64,000 bases of DNA from positions 1 through 64,000 of the forward strand of contig NZ_KZ679086.1 of NCBI RefSeq assembly GCF_003024235.1, given 5' to 3'. The stretch comes from Arenimonas caeni. Lineage in GTDB: Bacteria > Pseudomonadota > Gammaproteobacteria > Xanthomonadales > Xanthomonadaceae. Of the stretch, positions 1 through 11,583 are shown in pieces (the first letter of the stretch is position 1; every line of letters starts with the position of its first letter). The notes beneath the pieces were generated by a model. It was not told where the DNA came from. It saw only the letters and a list, made by a program, of their open reading frames with translations, and did no database searches. Made by a program: the position numbers and the translations under genes.

Positions 1-59
1 CGCCTTATCGGTAGTGCACCTGGCCGACATTCCCCCGGGCTTGGCGTAAGGGCAAGAAA

Positions 60-81
60 AAGGCCGCCCGGAGGCGGCCTT
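60..81 (-). terminator. Rho-independent terminator of the PfkB kinase gene
   Basis: A 9-bp GC-rich stem (AAGGCCGCC / GGCGGCCTT) closes a 4-base loop. Read on the minus strand it is followed by TTTTT. It lies about 35 bases after the stop codon of the kinase gene. A shorter T run on the other side could make it work weakly in the opposite direction for a gene to the left of the window. The first 59 bases hold no supportable gene. Confidence 0.75.
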
Positions 82-114
82 TCTTCATTCGCCCGAGCCA
101 GCGGCGTCGGGCTG

Positions 115-2260
<2,146 letters not shown>

Positions 2261-2297
2261 GCCTGCTTGCAGGCGCAATCCCGACCCGGATGACGCC

Positions 2298-3269
2298 GTG
2301 GCCTACCAGAACACCCCGGCGCCGCGCCTGACCGACGGCGCCGGCAGCACCCTGCCGCTGCTCGCCTACCTGGCCATCGCCACCGTGCTGATGGTCGCCG
2401 ACCTGCGCGGCGGCTTCGCCGCGCAGGCCCGACAGCACCTGAGCATGCTCGCCGAACCGGTGTGGTGGCTGGCCGCGGCCCCGGGCCGGCTGATGGACGG
2501 CGGCCGGGACATGCTGAGCACCCGCGCCAGCCTGCAGGCCGAGAACGAACGGCTGCGGCGCGAGCTGCAGGTCAACGCCAGCCGCCTGCACCGCCTGCTG
2601 GCGGTCGCCGAGGAAAACCAGCGCCTGCGCGAGCTGCTCGGCGGCACCCGCGGCTACCGTCTCAACGCCCAGCTGGCCGGCATCATCGACGTCGACCTCG
2701 ACCCGTCGCGCCAGCGCATCGTGCTCGACGCGGGCTCGATGCAGGGCGTGCAGGTCGGCCAGGCGATGATCGACGCCGGCGGCGTGCTCGGCCAGGTCAT
2801 CGAAGTCACGCCGCGCCACTCCACCGCGCTGCTGCTCACCGACACCGAACACGCCATCCCGGTGCAGGTGGCGCGTTCGGGCCTGCGTGCCATCGCCTAC
2901 GGCACCGGCCGCACCGACCGCCTGCGCCTGCCCAGCATCCCGCAGAGCGGCGACATCCGCGTCGGCGACCGCCTGGTGACCTCCGGCATCGGCGGCCGCT
3001 TCCCGGCCGGATTCCCCGTGGGCGTGGTCGAGGCCCTGCAGCCCGATGAAACCCAGTTGTTCGTGGTCGCCGAGGCCAGCCCCGCGGCCCGCCTCGACCG
3101 GGGCGTCGAGGTGCTGCTGGTGAGCAACGTGATCGATGGCGTCGACGACGGCCCGCCGCTGCCGCCGCCTCCCGCGCCGGCCACCGGCGAGGACGGCGCA
3201 TCTTCCGCAGTTCCGGGCGAGACGGCGGGCGCCGCAGTCGACGAACAGCGCGAGGCCGAAGGCGAATGA
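2298..3269 (+). CDS. mreC: Rod-shape-determining protein MreC
   Basis: 323 residues with a GTG start 37 bases after mreB. MreC is a bitopic periplasmic scaffold that activates PBP2/RodA. One N-terminal membrane segment (about residues 22-40, LPLLAYLAIATVLMVADL) is followed by a coiled coil (residues about 70-115, rich in ENERLRRELQ-type heptads). The two-lobed beta domain comes next (GSMQGVQVGQAMIDAGGVLGQV). The last 50 or so residues are Pro/Ala/Glu-rich low-complexity sequence. An ATG at 2290 is out of frame, so GTG is the only sensible start. Its stop overlaps the mreD start (ATGA). Confidence 0.96.
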   Translation: MAYQNTPAPRLTDGAGSTLPLLAYLAIATVLMVADLRGGFAAQARQHLSMLAEPVWWLAAAPGRLMDGGRDMLSTRASLQAENERLRRELQVNASRLHRLLAVAEENQRLRELLGGTRGYRLNAQLAGIIDVDLDPSRQRIVLDAGSMQGVQVGQAMIDAGGVLGQVIEVTPRHSTALLLTDTEHAIPVQVARSGLRAIAYGTGRTDRLRLPSIPQSGDIRVGDRLVTSGIGGRFPAGFPVGVVEALQPDETQLFVVAEASPAARLDRGVEVLLVSNVIDGVDDGPPLPPPPAPATGEDGASSAVPGETAGAAVDEQREAEGE

Positions 3270-3754
3270 ACCGAGATCCCTCCGGCTGGCTCCTGCACGG
3301 CAGCCTGTTCATCGGCCTGCTGCTGATGGTCGTGCCGCTTCCCGCGGGCATCGACCTGGCGCGGCCGTACGTGCTGGCGATGCTGCTGTGCTACTGGCAG
3401 CTCGAGGCGCCCGATCGCGTCGGCCTGGGCTCCGCCTTCCTCGCCGGCCTGGCCGCCGACCTCGTGTCCGGCACGCTGCTCGGCGAGCAGGCGCTGCGCC
3501 TGGTGGTCATGATGTTCCTGGTGCAGCGCTTCCGGGCCCGGCTGCGCTTCTTCCCGCTGTGGCAGCAGGCGCTGGCCGTGTTCGCGCTGCTGCTCAACGA
3601 CCGCATGATCGACCAGGCCATCCACGCCATCGGCGGCGATGGCCTGTTGCCCTGGGCCACCTGGCTCTCGCCGCTGGTCGGCTTCGCACTCTGGCCCTGG
3701 CTGTTCCTGCTGCTCGATGGCCTGCGCCTGCGCACCCGGGAGCGCGGCGGCTGA
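3266..3754 (+). CDS. mreD: Rod-shape-determining membrane protein MreD
   Basis: 162 residues, almost entirely hydrophobic, with about five predicted membrane segments. This is the typical size and character of MreD, the inner-membrane partner of MreC. It starts in a 4-base ATGA overlap with mreC and ends 4 bases before mrdA, so translation is probably coupled. MreD proteins diverge strongly, so the assignment relies on position and topology as much as on motifs. Confidence 0.93.
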   Translation: MNRDPSGWLLHGSLFIGLLLMVVPLPAGIDLARPYVLAMLLCYWQLEAPDRVGLGSAFLAGLAADLVSGTLLGEQALRLVVMMFLVQRFRARLRFFPLWQQALAVFALLLNDRMIDQAIHAIGGDGLLPWATWLSPLVGFALWPWLFLLLDGLRLRTRERGG

Positions 3755-3758
3755 AGCC

Positions 3759-5621
3759 ATGCGCAGCATCCCGCGCCGCAAGCTCAAGAACCACCACGCC
3801 GAAGCGGCACAGTTCGGGCGCCGGGCCATGGTCGGCTTCCTCGCCATCGCCGTGGCGATGCTCGGCCTGGCGGGCGGCTATTTCCGCCTGCAGGTGCTGC
3901 AGCACGAGGAATACCAGCTGCGCTCGGAAGCCAACCGCATCAAGCCGCGCCCGATCGTTCCCGCGCGCGGCCTGATCACCGACCGCAACGGCCGTCTGCT
4001 GGCCGACAACGTCCCGGCCTACCGCCTCGAGATCGTCGCCGAACAGGTGCGCGACCTCGACGCCACGCTGCAGGGCCTGGCCGAACTGGTGGCGCTCGAC
4101 GACGAGGACATCGCCCGCTTTCGCGAAGCCCGGCGGGCCACCCGCGCCTTCCGCCCGGTGCCGCTCAAGCTGCGCCTCACCGAGGGCGAATTGGCCCGGC
4201 TGGCGGTCAACCGCCACCGTTTCCCCGGCGTCGAGGTGGTGCCCTACCTGACCCGGCGCTATCCCCACGGCGAGCTGTTCGCGCACATCCTCGGCTACGT
4301 CGGCCGCGTCGATCCCGACGACCTCGCCGCCATGGGCGACAGCCGCAACACGGCGCTCACCCACATCGGCAAGGCCGGCATCGAGCGGTACTACGAAGAC
4401 CGCCTGCGTGGCGAGATCGGCTACGAAGAAGTCGAGACCAATGTCGAGGGCCGTGCCCTGGGCGTGCTGCGCCGGCAGCCGGCGACGCCGGGCACCGACC
4501 TGCAGCTCACCGTCGATGCGCGGTTGCAGCAGTCCATGGTCGACGCCTTCGCCGGCCAGCATGGCGCCGCGGTGGCGATCGACCCGAAGACCGGCGAAAT
4601 CCTGGCCATGGTCAGCCTGCCGGCCTACGACCCGAACCTGTTCATCAACGGCATCAGCCACGCCGACTGGCAGGCGCTGCAGGCGCCGTCGCGGCCGCTG
4701 TTCAACCGCAACGTGCTCGGCGGGGTGCCGCCGGGCTCGACCATCAAGCCCTTCATGGCGCTGGCGGCGCTCGAGGCCGGCACGCGCACGCCGGCCCAGA
4801 AGACATTCTCCGGCGGCGAGTTCTTCCTGCCCGGCCAGGAACGCGGTTACCGCGACTGGCGCGCGGGTGGCCACGGCTGGGTGGACCTGCGCGAGTCGCT
4901 GGCGCAGTCGGTGAACACCTACTACTTCGAGCTGGCGGTGGAGCTGGGCGTCGACCGGCTCGACCCTTTCCTCGAGCGCCTGGGCTTCGGCGTTCCCACC
5001 GGTATCGACCTGGCGGGCGAGATCGCCGGCGTACGGCCCTCGCGCGACTGGAAGCGCCGCGCCTTCAACCAGAACTGGTTCCCGGGCGATACCGTCAACG
5101 CCGCCATCGGCCAGGGCTACTGGGTCACCACCACGCTGCAGATGGCCCGCGCCACCGCGATGCTGGCCAATGGCGGCGTGATGCACCGCCCGCACCTGCT
5201 GCGTGCCAGCCAGCCCGGCTTCAACCAGCCGCTGCGGCCCGAGCCGCAGCCCGGCGGCGTCCGCGTCTACGAGAACGCCGAATACCTGGCGGCGGTCAAC
5301 GAAGGCCTGGAGGCGGTGATGCACGGCCCCACCGGCACCGCCCGCGCGGCGGCCGCCGGCGCGACCTACCGCATGGCCGGCAAGACCGGCACCACCCAGC
5401 GCGTCAGCCGCCGCGGCACCGAGCGCATGAACCCGAACGAGTTGCCCTACCACCTGCGCCACCAGGCCTGGTTCATCGGCTTCGCGCCGGTCGAGGACCC
5501 GCGCATCGCCGTGGCCGTGCTGGTCGAACACGGCGGCTCCGGGTCGCTCGCTGCGGCGCCGGTGGGCCGGAAGATCATGGACGCCTGGCTGCTGCCGCCG
5601 GCCGAAGAGGCCGCGCCATGA
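3759..5621 (+). CDS. mrdA: Penicillin-binding protein 2 (elongasome transpeptidase)
   Basis: 620 residues. PBP2 cross-links peptidoglycan during elongation, paired with the RodA glycosyltransferase. A basic cytoplasmic tail and one membrane anchor (about residues 24-42) are followed by the pedestal domain and the transpeptidase domain. The nucleophile motif is S327-T-I-K330 (in PPGSTIK), with SVN near residue 387 and KTGTT near residue 541. The ATG at 3759 removes a 40-residue extension that overlaps mreD. The last bases overlap rodA (ATGA). Confidence 0.97.
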   Translation: MRSIPRRKLKNHHAEAAQFGRRAMVGFLAIAVAMLGLAGGYFRLQVLQHEEYQLRSEANRIKPRPIVPARGLITDRNGRLLADNVPAYRLEIVAEQVRDLDATLQGLAELVALDDEDIARFREARRATRAFRPVPLKLRLTEGELARLAVNRHRFPGVEVVPYLTRRYPHGELFAHILGYVGRVDPDDLAAMGDSRNTALTHIGKAGIERYYEDRLRGEIGYEEVETNVEGRALGVLRRQPATPGTDLQLTVDARLQQSMVDAFAGQHGAAVAIDPKTGEILAMVSLPAYDPNLFINGISHADWQALQAPSRPLFNRNVLGGVPPGSTIKPFMALAALEAGTRTPAQKTFSGGEFFLPGQERGYRDWRAGGHGWVDLRESLAQSVNTYYFELAVELGVDRLDPFLERLGFGVPTGIDLAGEIAGVRPSRDWKRRAFNQNWFPGDTVNAAIGQGYWVTTTLQMARATAMLANGGVMHRPHLLRASQPGFNQPLRPEPQPGGVRVYENAEYLAAVNEGLEAVMHGPTGTARAAAAGATYRMAGKTGTTQRVSRRGTERMNPNELPYHLRHQAWFIGFAPVEDPRIAVAVLVEHGGSGSLAAAPVGRKIMDAWLLPPAEEAAP

Positions 5622-6727
5622 ACCCGCTGCTGCGCTGGACCCGCGAGATCGCCGCCCGCCTGTTCGAGAAGGTCGACCTGCCGCTGCTGCTGGCCCTGCT
5701 GGCGCTGATGCTGGTGAGCCTGGTGGTGCTGGCCAGCGCCTCGGGCGAGAACGCCCGCCTGGTGATGTCGCAGGGCGCGCGTTTCGGCATCGGCCTGGTG
5801 GCGCTCCTGGCGCTCTCGCGGGTCACGCCGGGCAAGCTCCGGCTGTGGACGCCGCTGGCCTTCGCCGGCAGCCTGGTGCTGCTGGGGCTGGTGTTCGTGT
5901 TCGGTTCCGGCCGCAGCGCCAACCTCTGGCTCAACCTCGGCGTGTTCTACCTGCAGCCGGGCGAGCTGCTCAAGCTCACCGTGCCGATGATGCTGGCCTG
6001 GTACCTGCATTCGGTGCCGCTGCCGCCGGGCTGGCGCGTCCTGGCCGTGTGCGCCGGCATCATCGGCCTGCCCGTGGCGATGATCATCCTGCAGCCCGAC
6101 CTCGGCACCGGCATGCTGGTGGCGGCCTCGGGCGTGTTCGCGGTGTTCCTGGCCGGCATCGCCTGGTGGCGCATCGGCCTGTTCGGCGCCCTGGGCCTGG
6201 CCGCGCTGCCGATCGGCTGGCATTTCCTGATGCCCTACCAGCGCGATCGCATCCTCACCTTCCTCAACCCCGAGAGCGACCCGCTCGGCGCCGGCTGGAA
6301 CATCATCCAGTCCAAGATCGCCATCGGCTCCGGCGGCCTCACCGGCAAGGGCTGGGGGCAGGGCAGCCAGTCGCACCTGGACTTCCTGCCCGAGCACACC
6401 ACCGACTTCGTGTTCTCGGTGCTCAGCGAGGAATGGGGCTGGGCGGGCGTGGTGACGGTGCTGGCCCTGTACCTGTTCATCATCGGCCGCTGCCTGTGGA
6501 TCGCCACCCAGGCCCGCGATGGTTACGCCAGGCTGCTGGCCGGCACCGTGGCCATGACCTTCTCGGTCTACGTGCTGGTCAACGGCGGCATGGTCGCCGG
6601 CCTGCTGCCGGTGGTGGGCGTGCCGATGCCGCTGCTGAGCTTCGGCGGCACCTCGGCGGTGTCGCTGCTGGTGGGTTTCGGCATGGTCATGTCGGTGCAC
6701 GCGCACCGCAAGTTCATGGCTTCGTGA
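5618..6727 (+). CDS. rodA: Peptidoglycan glycosyltransferase RodA
   Basis: 369-residue SEDS-family polytopic membrane protein with about ten membrane segments. It polymerises glycan strands from lipid II for lateral wall growth. The diagnostic long periplasmic loop is present, with the GKGWGQGSQSHLDFLPEHTTDF signature (about residues 244-266), and LSFGGTSAVSLLVGFG lies near the C-terminus. It is translationally coupled to mrdA by ATGA, the standard PBP2-RodA pairing. Confidence 0.97.
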   Translation: MNPLLRWTREIAARLFEKVDLPLLLALLALMLVSLVVLASASGENARLVMSQGARFGIGLVALLALSRVTPGKLRLWTPLAFAGSLVLLGLVFVFGSGRSANLWLNLGVFYLQPGELLKLTVPMMLAWYLHSVPLPPGWRVLAVCAGIIGLPVAMIILQPDLGTGMLVAASGVFAVFLAGIAWWRIGLFGALGLAALPIGWHFLMPYQRDRILTFLNPESDPLGAGWNIIQSKIAIGSGGLTGKGWGQGSQSHLDFLPEHTTDFVFSVLSEEWGWAGVVTVLALYLFIIGRCLWIATQARDGYARLLAGTVAMTFSVYVLVNGGMVAGLLPVVGVPMPLLSFGGTSAVSLLVGFGMVMSVHAHRKFMAS

Positions 6728-6783
6728 AGGAGGCCGCGGCCGGCCCCGTGCTAAATTGCCGCCACCCCACGCTGGTCCCCCGC

Positions 6784-7812
6784 ATGCGCCCGATCCTGCT
6801 CCGCCTTTCCGCCCTCCTGCTGCTCTGGCCGCTGGCCGCGGCGGCCGCGCCCACGCCCGACCCGGCCCTGCGCGAGGCCTTCCTGGCCCACGCCGCCGAG
6901 CGCTACGGCCTGGCCGCCGACGAAGTCGGGGCCTGGCTGGCCAAGTCCACCTACCGCCAGGGCATCGTCAACGCCATGGCGCGCCCGGCCGAGCGCACCA
7001 AGGCCTGGCATGAATACCGGCCCATCTTCATTTCCGACCGCCGCATTGCCGACGGCCGCGCCTTCCTGGCCCGCCACCGCGAGCAGCTGGCGAAGGTCGA
7101 GGCCGACACCGGCGTGCCGGCCGAGCTGATCGTCGCCATCATCGGCGTCGAAACCAGCTATGGCGGCAACACCGGCAGCCACCAGGTGCTCGACGCGCTC
7201 TATACGCTCGGCTTCTTCTACCCGGTCAGCGGCGACCCAGCCCAGGTCGAGCGCGAGGCCGCCCGCGGCCGCTTCTTCCGCGACGAGCTGGCCCAAGTGA
7301 TGCTGCTGGCCAGGGAAGAACAGCTCGACCTCGCCGCCCTCAAGGGCAGCTACGCCGGCGCGATGGGCTACGGCCAGTTCATGCCCTCGAGCTACCGCGC
7401 CTACGCCCGCGACGGCGATGGCGATGGCCGTCGCGACCTGTTCGGTTCGCTGCCCGACGTCTTCGCCTCGATCGCCAACTATTTCGTCGCCCACGGCTGG
7501 CAGCCGGGCGAGCCGGTGGTCGCGCTGGCGCACAAGGACGAATCCGCCGAGGCCTTCGTCGCCGACGGCCTGGAGGCGAAGTATTCGCTGGCCGAGCTGG
7601 GGGCCCGCGGTTACCGCCCCGCCGAGGCCCAGGGCCACGACCTCAAGGCCACCCTGGTGACGCTCGAGGGCAGCGGTGGCACCGAGCACTGGCTCGGCTT
7701 CCAGAACTTCTACGCCATCACCCGCTACAACCGCTCGCCGATGTACGCGATGGCGGTGCACCAGCTTTCGCGCGAGATCGCCGCGGGGGCGGAGGTCGCC
7801 GCCGCGCCATGA
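6784..7812 (+). CDS. mltB: Membrane-bound lytic murein transglycosylase B
   Basis: 342 residues. Lytic transglycosylase of the SltB/MltB (GH103) family, cleaving glycan strands to 1,6-anhydro-muropeptides in the periplasm. It has a Sec signal peptide (residues about 1-20, Leu/Ala-rich, ending AAAA) and no clear lipobox, so it is probably soluble or processed by signal peptidase I rather than a lipoprotein like E. coli MltB. The catalytic Glu sits in IIGVETSYGGNTG (about residues 119-131). The Gly-rich GAMGYGQFMPSSYR motif follows. It ends in an ATGA overlap with rlpA. Confidence 0.93.
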   Translation: MRPILLRLSALLLLWPLAAAAAPTPDPALREAFLAHAAERYGLAADEVGAWLAKSTYRQGIVNAMARPAERTKAWHEYRPIFISDRRIADGRAFLARHREQLAKVEADTGVPAELIVAIIGVETSYGGNTGSHQVLDALYTLGFFYPVSGDPAQVEREAARGRFFRDELAQVMLLAREEQLDLAALKGSYAGAMGYGQFMPSSYRAYARDGDGDGRRDLFGSLPDVFASIANYFVAHGWQPGEPVVALAHKDESAEAFVADGLEAKYSLAELGARGYRPAEAQGHDLKATLVTLEGSGGTEHWLGFQNFYAITRYNRSPMYAMAVHQLSREIAAGAEVAAAP

Positions 7813-8789
7813 CCCGTCCGTTGGCCGTGCTGCTGGTGGCGCTGCTGGCGGGCTGCGCCGGCGCACCGAAGAAGCCCGGGCCGGGCGATGCCCCCGTGGC
7901 ACCGCCTTCGCCGCGGGCCGCCGGCCCCGGCGGGGCCGCCGCGGACGCGGCGCCGGCCGATGCAGGCCTGCCGCTGGCGTGCCGCCAGGTGCGCGAGCAT
8001 CGCGACGAGGACTACACGCCCGGCGGCCTGTACGCCCCCGGCGTCGCCGACACGGCGCCGCAACACGCGCTCGACATCAGCGGCCTGGTCGAACCCGAGC
8101 CGCGCCACGAGGCGCCGGCCGCCTACGGCAACCGATCGCCCTACAAGGTGCTGGGCAAGAGCTACCACGTGCTGCCCACGGCCGAGGGTTACGTCGAGCG
8201 CGGCACCGCCTCGTGGTACGGGCAGAAGTTCCACGGCCGCCACACCTCGAGCCGCGAGATCTACGACATGTGCAGCTTCAGCGCCGCGCACAAGACGCTG
8301 CCGCTGCCCAGCTACGTGCGCGTCACCCGGCTCGACACCGGCGACAGCGTCGTGGTGCGCGTCAACGACCGCGGGCCCTTCCATGCCGGCCGCATCATCG
8401 ACCTCAGCTATGCGGCGGCGGTGAAGCTCGGCCTCGACCGCAGCGGTACTGCGCCGGTGGAAGTGCGCGCGCTGGTGCCCGGCGGGCCGGCGCCCGCGCG
8501 GGCGGACTCCGGGCCGCCGGCCGCCGACCCGATCGCCGAGGCCGCCGCCGGCAGCGAGCGCCCGCGCATCATCCAGGTCGGCGCCTACCGCGATCGCTCC
8601 AACGCCGATCGCATTGCCCGCGAACTCGAGCAGGCGGGCCTGGCCGACGTCGCCGTCGAGGCGGCCGAGGTCGCCGGCGCCACGCTCTGGCGCGTGCGCG
8701 TCGGCCCGGTCGCGGCGGTCGCCACCCACCAGGTGCTCGAGCGGCTGCGCCGGCTGGGCCACGCCAGCCCGCGCGTATTCAGCGAATGA
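7809..8789 (+). CDS. rlpA: Septal ring lytic transglycosylase RlpA (lipoprotein)
   Basis: 326 residues. Outer-membrane lipoprotein; in other gammaproteobacteria RlpA cleaves denuded glycan at the septum. The signal peptide ends in the lipobox LLAGC (Cys16). After a Pro/Ala-rich linker comes the double-psi beta-barrel domain (about residues 130-220), containing GTASWYGQKFHG and the VNDRGPF catalytic-region motif. A C-terminal SPOR domain (about residues 252-325, IIQVGAYRDRSNADR) should bind denuded septal glycan. The order mltB-rlpA-dacC is conserved in many gammaproteobacteria. Confidence 0.95.
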   Translation: MTRPLAVLLVALLAGCAGAPKKPGPGDAPVAPPSPRAAGPGGAAADAAPADAGLPLACRQVREHRDEDYTPGGLYAPGVADTAPQHALDISGLVEPEPRHEAPAAYGNRSPYKVLGKSYHVLPTAEGYVERGTASWYGQKFHGRHTSSREIYDMCSFSAAHKTLPLPSYVRVTRLDTGDSVVVRVNDRGPFHAGRIIDLSYAAAVKLGLDRSGTAPVEVRALVPGGPAPARADSGPPAADPIAEAAAGSERPRIIQVGAYRDRSNADRIARELEQAGLADVAVEAAEVAGATLWRVRVGPVAAVATHQVLERLRRLGHASPRVFSE

Positions 8790-8857
8790 CCGCTAGCATC
8801 GAACTTCATTCACGGCCCGCCGCGGCGGCGGGCCACCGCAACCGGAGTTGTCCACGG

Positions 8858-10090
8858 ATGTCCCTGTCCCGTTTCCTGCCCTTCGCGCTGGCCGGCCTGC
8901 TCGCCGGCACCAGCTTTGCCCAGACGCCGGCACCGGCACCGGCCCCGCTGCCCGCGCCGGCCGCCGCCACCGCCGCCCCGGCCACGCCCGAAGCCCCGGT
9001 GCCCGAGGGCGCCAAGGCCTGGATCCTGATGGACCACGCCAGTGGCCAGGTCCTCGCCGGCGGCAACATCGACCAGCCGCTCGACCCGGCCAGCATCACC
9101 AAGGTGATGACCTCCTACGTCGTCGCCGCCGAGGTGGCCGCGGGCCGCGTCTCGCTCGAGGACCAGGTGCTGATCAGCGAGAACGCCTGGCGCCAGGGCG
9201 GCGCCGGCACCGACGGCAGCTACAGCGCGCTGGCGGTGAATTCGCGCGTGAAACTCGACGACATCCTGCACGGCCTGGTCATCCAGTCGGGCAACGACGC
9301 CGCCATCGCCCTGGCCGAGCACGTCGGCGGCAGCGAAGCCGCGTTCGTGCAGATGATGAACGACCACGCGCGCCGCCTGGGCATGGCCAACACCCATTTC
9401 CGCAACGCCCACGGCCTGACCGCCGAGGGCCACGTGATGAGCGCGCGCGACATCGCCATCCTCGGCCGGGCGATGATCAACGACTTCCCTGACCACTACG
9501 CGCTCTACAAGATCCGCGAGTTCACCTACGGCGGCATCCGCCAGTACAACCGCAACGGCCTGCTGTGGAAGGACGACAGCGTCGACGGCCTCAAGACCGG
9601 CCACACCTCGGCCGCCGGCTACTGCCTGGCCGCCTCGGCCAAGCGCGGCGACCAGCGCCTGGTCTCGGTGGTGCTGGGCGTCGACACCACCAGCCGCAAC
9701 GAGGGCTTCCGGCTGCGCGAGCAGGGCAACCTGGCCCTGCTCAACTGGGGCTTCCGCCATTTCGAAACCCACTCCGTCTATGGCGCCGGCGAACAGGTGG
9801 CCGAACACAAGCTCTGGCGCGGCGAAGCCGACATGGTCGGCCTGGGCCTCGCCGAGCCGCTGCTGGTGACCGTGCCGCGCGGCCGCTACGCCGAGCTCAA
9901 GCCCAGCATGGACGTGCCGCGCCAGCTCAGCGCGCCGGTCGCCAAGGGCCAGGCCATCGGCACCCTGCGCCTGAGCCTCGATGGCCAGGTGGTCGCCGAG
10001 CGACCGCTGCTGGCCCTGGCCGACGTCGCCGAGGGCGGCTTCTTCAAGCGCCTGTCCGACGACTTCTGGCTGTGGTGGGAAAGCGAATGA
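8858..10090 (+). CDS. dacC: D-alanyl-D-alanine carboxypeptidase (PBP5/6 family)
   Basis: 410 residues. Low-molecular-weight PBP that trims the terminal D-Ala from stem peptides at the outer face of the inner membrane. A signal peptide (residues 1-21) and a Pro/Ala linker precede the S11 peptidase domain, with S79-I-T-K82, SGN at 144-146 and KTG at 246-248. A PBP5 C-terminal beta domain follows, and the final amphipathic helix (FKRLSDDFWLWW) is the membrane anchor. The start at 8858 gives a clean signal peptide; in-frame upstream codons would overlap rlpA and break it. Whether dacA or dacC is the better symbol cannot be decided here. Confidence 0.93.
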   Translation: MSLSRFLPFALAGLLAGTSFAQTPAPAPAPLPAPAAATAAPATPEAPVPEGAKAWILMDHASGQVLAGGNIDQPLDPASITKVMTSYVVAAEVAAGRVSLEDQVLISENAWRQGGAGTDGSYSALAVNSRVKLDDILHGLVIQSGNDAAIALAEHVGGSEAAFVQMMNDHARRLGMANTHFRNAHGLTAEGHVMSARDIAILGRAMINDFPDHYALYKIREFTYGGIRQYNRNGLLWKDDSVDGLKTGHTSAAGYCLAASAKRGDQRLVSVVLGVDTTSRNEGFRLREQGNLALLNWGFRHFETHSVYGAGEQVAEHKLWRGEADMVGLGLAEPLLVTVPRGRYAELKPSMDVPRQLSAPVAKGQAIGTLRLSLDGQVVAERPLLALADVAEGGFFKRLSDDFWLWWESE

Positions 10091-10112
10091 CGTCGGCGTA
10101 GCATCCGTTTTC

Positions 10113-11255
10113 ATGGAGCGACGACAGGACGACGGGCGCGAGGCAGGTGGCGACGACCACCTCCCGCGCCTTTCCCGCGAAGTCGCCGATACCTCGGCCC
10201 GCCTGGTCACCGGCGGGCTGTTTTATTTGTTCGGCTGGATCGTGGTTTCGGTAGCCGGCGACGTCTTCGAAAACCACGCCGTGCTGGGCTTCGGCGTTGG
10301 TTTGGCCTTCCTAGTCCTGGCCATCCTGCGCGTCCGGCCGCGGCATCCGCCGCTGGATGCGCCGCGGCCCCGGCTCGAGCGCTGGCTCGACCGCCAGTGG
10401 GGCGTGGTGCTGGCCACCGCGGCGCTCTGGGGCGGCACCCTGGCCTGGGCCCTGCTTGATCCGCACCTGGCCCCGGCGGCGCCCGCGGCCCTGCTGTGCA
10501 CCGTCGCCTTCGCCACCGCCTTCGCGCACAACTTCAGCCTGCGCCTGGAGCGCGCCCTGGTCGGCGTGGCCCTGGTGTTCCTGCCGGCGCCCCTGCTGCT
10601 GCCCTACACCGACGCCGGGTTCGCGGTCACCGCCACCGTGGGCGTGTACGCGATCTACCTGGGGCTGGTGCTGGTGCGCAGCCACCGCGACTACCAGCGC
10701 CAGCTCGACCTCCACGACGCCCTGCGCCACCAGCGCGACCAGTACGAACGGCTCAGCCGCACCGATCCGCTCACCGGACTGTCCAACCGCCGCCACTTCG
10801 GCGGCACGCTCGAGCACTACGGCCGCGAGGCGCAGCGCCTGCGCCAGCCGCTGTCGATGCTGGTGATGGACCTGGATCACTTCAAGCGCGTCAACGACGA
10901 GTACGGCCACGACGCCGGCGACGCCTGCCTGGCGCGTTTCGCCGACCGCATGCGCGAGGTTTTCGCCGGGCCGGGCATGCACCTGGCGCGGCTGGGCGGC
11001 GAGGAGTTCGGCGTGCTGCTGCCCGGCCACGACACCGGGGCCGCGGCGGCCGTCGCCGAAACCATGCGCGCCAGCCTCGAGCAGCGCCCCCTGCAGCTGC
11101 GCGAGGGCCCGCTGGCGATCACCGTCAGCATCGGCGCGGCCGGTTACCACCCCGAGCGCGGCGATGACCTCGACAGCCTGTACCGGGCCGCCGACCGGGC
11201 CATGTACCAGGCCAAGGCCGACGGCCGGAACCGGGTGCGCGTGGAGCCCGCCTGA
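10113..11255 (+). CDS. Diguanylate cyclase with N-terminal membrane domain
   Basis: 380 residues. Makes cyclic di-GMP from two GTP at the inner membrane. The first 190 residues hold about six membrane segments. The GGDEF domain (about residues 215-378) opens with RTDPLTGLSNRRHF, and its active-site loop reads GGEEF, a functional variant. No RxxD inhibitory site is evident five residues before GGEEF. There is no EAL domain. It sits inside the otherwise conserved dacC-ybeD interval. A TAGCAT hexamer ends 8 bases before the ATG and no Shine-Dalgarno sequence is visible, so a leaderless message from its own promoter is possible. Confidence 0.9.
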   Translation: MERRQDDGREAGGDDHLPRLSREVADTSARLVTGGLFYLFGWIVVSVAGDVFENHAVLGFGVGLAFLVLAILRVRPRHPPLDAPRPRLERWLDRQWGVVLATAALWGGTLAWALLDPHLAPAAPAALLCTVAFATAFAHNFSLRLERALVGVALVFLPAPLLLPYTDAGFAVTATVGVYAIYLGLVLVRSHRDYQRQLDLHDALRHQRDQYERLSRTDPLTGLSNRRHFGGTLEHYGREAQRLRQPLSMLVMDLDHFKRVNDEYGHDAGDACLARFADRMREVFAGPGMHLARLGGEEFGVLLPGHDTGAAAAVAETMRASLEQRPLQLREGPLAITVSIGAAGYHPERGDDLDSLYRAADRAMYQAKADGRNRVRVEPA

Positions 11256-11304
11256 GCCCCGGCGCGGGCTTGGGACGGGGCCCCGGCGCCCCCATAATGG
11301 GCGG

Positions 11305-11583
11305 ATGGAAATCAAATCCGACAACCCCGAGCACGGCTTCCAGTTCCCGGGCGTATTCGAGCTCAGCGCCATGGGTTCGGCCGAGGCCGAGCTGCACCTG
11401 GTGGTGCCGATGGTGCTCGAGGCGCTGGGCCTGACGGTCTACCGCGACCGGCTGGGCGTGAAGCCCTCGGCCAAGGGCAACTATGTGTCGGTCACCGTGG
11501 TCTTCGAGGCGCACAGCCGCGAGGACTACGACGCCGCCCACGGCGCCCTGCGCGAGCATCCGGCGGTGAAGTGGACGCTGTAG
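11305..11583 (+). CDS. ybeD: DUF493 family protein YbeD
   Basis: 92 residues, matching the compact ferredoxin-like YbeD/DUF493 family that sits between dacA/dacC and lipB in gammaproteobacteria. The core reads [13 protein letters not shown] at the N-terminus and [20 protein letters not shown] toward the C-terminus. It is small and cytoplasmic, with no catalytic residues assigned; a regulatory role linked to lipoate metabolism has been suggested only from context. The start is preceded at 6 bases by CATAAT and by no clear Shine-Dalgarno. The 3' end overlaps lipB by 13 bases. Confidence 0.92.
   Translation: MEIKSDNPEHGFQFPGVFELSAMGSAEAELHLVVPMVLEALGLTVYRDRLGVKPSAKGNYVSVTVVFEAHSREDYDAAHGALREHPAVKWTL

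Noticed and set aside
1-59. 3' end of an upstream gene on the plus strand
   Set aside because: The short open frame here is Arg-rich and runs through the kinase terminator. No family signal in the available bases.
3594-5531. 645-residue minus-strand ORF opposite mrdA
   Set aside because: Antisense shadow of PBP2 with no recognisable domain.
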